From NCBI GenBank assembly GCA_018449715.1, contig JAAVVA010000002.1, positions 607,340 through 671,339 of the forward strand: a stretch of DNA of 64,000 nt, written 5' to 3'. This stretch comes from Acidobacteriaceae bacterium dw_441. Its GTDB lineage: Bacteria > Acidobacteriota > Terriglobia > Terriglobales > Acidobacteriaceae. Below are positions 63,774 to 64,000 of this stretch, piece by piece. Both the position numbers and the translations under genes were made by a program. How positions within the stretch are numbered: the stretch's first letter is position 1; each line of letters starts with the position of its first letter. The notes beneath the pieces are model-generated. The model did no database searches. It saw only the letters and a program-made list of their open reading frames with translations, and was not told where the DNA came from.

Positions 63774-64000
63774 ATGATGCGATTCCGAACAGCGCCTTCC
63801 GCGGCCCTTGCCGCCACTCTCTCCCTGGTTCTTCTCAGTCTCCCGCTGCACGCCGCTCCACAGGCCAACACCGCCCTGCTCGATACGATGGACGCCGAGC
63901 TGCACCGCGCCCTCGGCTCTCTCGGCACCGCAGGCAACCAGCAGCAGCCGAAGCCCTACTTCCTCAGCTACTCCGTCAGCGACTCCGACAGCTTCAGCGT
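63774..64000 (+). CDS. Probable TldD/PmbA-related exported protein, partial (5' end only)
   Basis: 75 residues are visible before the window ends; the frame stays open. A signal peptide (AALAATLSLVLLSLPLHAA) precedes LLDTMDAELHRALGSLG and QQPKPYFLSYSVSDSD. That opening resembles acidobacterial TldD/PmbA-related metallopeptidase-like proteins, which also start with a short helix and a KPYF-type strand. Catalytic residues are beyond the edge, so this is a tentative assignment. Confidence 0.5.
   Translation, partial: MMRFRTAPSAALAATLSLVLLSLPLHAAPQANTALLDTMDAELHRALGSLGTAGNQQQPKPYFLSYSVSDSDSFS

Overview
The window looks like a chromosomal segment of an Acidobacteriota bacterium, most likely class Terriglobia (the Granulicella/Terriglobus/Edaphobacter group). 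Pointers are three Oar-type TonB-dependent receptors with an N-terminal carboxypeptidase-regulatory-like domain and no SusD partner, a PadR regulator next to an acidobacterial duplicated orphan permease (ADOP), a winged-helix regulator fused to TolB-like propeller repeats, a TIGR03118-type secreted propeller, LpxI, and many Tat- or Sec-exported glycoside hydrolases. Most of the window is GC-rich; the 4.4-11.1 kb part looks clearly less so.

Layout. 0-4.4 kb: the 5' part of a receptor gene (it runs off the left edge) diverging from a CadC-like membrane regulator. 4.4-11.1 kb: a CPBP-like membrane protein, a second receptor, and a PadR-ADOP operon. 11.3-19.2 kb: a Tat-exported GH42/GHL6-like hydrolase, an S1-domain protein and a third receptor. 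19.4-29.2 kb: a carbohydrate locus (GH55-like double beta-helix fused to an SMP-30-like propeller, GH3 beta-glucosidase, LacI regulator with a palindromic operator, GH39, and a GH144/PF10091 glucanase). 29.2-35.4 kb: an ABC exporter followed by a 1452-residue NdvB-like protein. This protein has the glycosyltransferase and glycoamylase-type domains of cyclic beta-1,2-glucan synthase but stops where the GH94 phosphorylase domain would begin. With the adjacent GH144 and GH3 genes this suggests a compact beta-1,2-glucan make/export/degrade locus, the most interesting system seen here.

35.5-50.8 kb is mostly housekeeping: an EF-G paralogue, a LysR-YeiH pair with a dyad operator, a PHP-type hydrolase, a LOG-family protein with a small membrane protein, the TIGR03118 protein, an ABC-F ATPase, a quinoprotein dehydrogenase with an inserted cytochrome c domain, LpxI and a secreted peroxiredoxin. 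50.9-64 kb holds a histone-H1-like protein with an acidic head, MltD, LepA, tandem OmpH/Skp genes with duplicated leaders, a candidate small RNA, a disordered protein with a receiver-like tail, a HIT protein, an M48 protease, a small membrane protein overlapping a CPA2 antiporter gene, and the start of a probable TldD-related gene at the right edge.

Non-coding signals include eleven hairpin terminators, a LacI operator, a LysR-type dyad, a cluster of DnaA-box-like nonamers between lepA and ompH, and three copies of a REP-like palindrome. No tRNA, rRNA, CRISPR array, transposase or phage gene was recognised.
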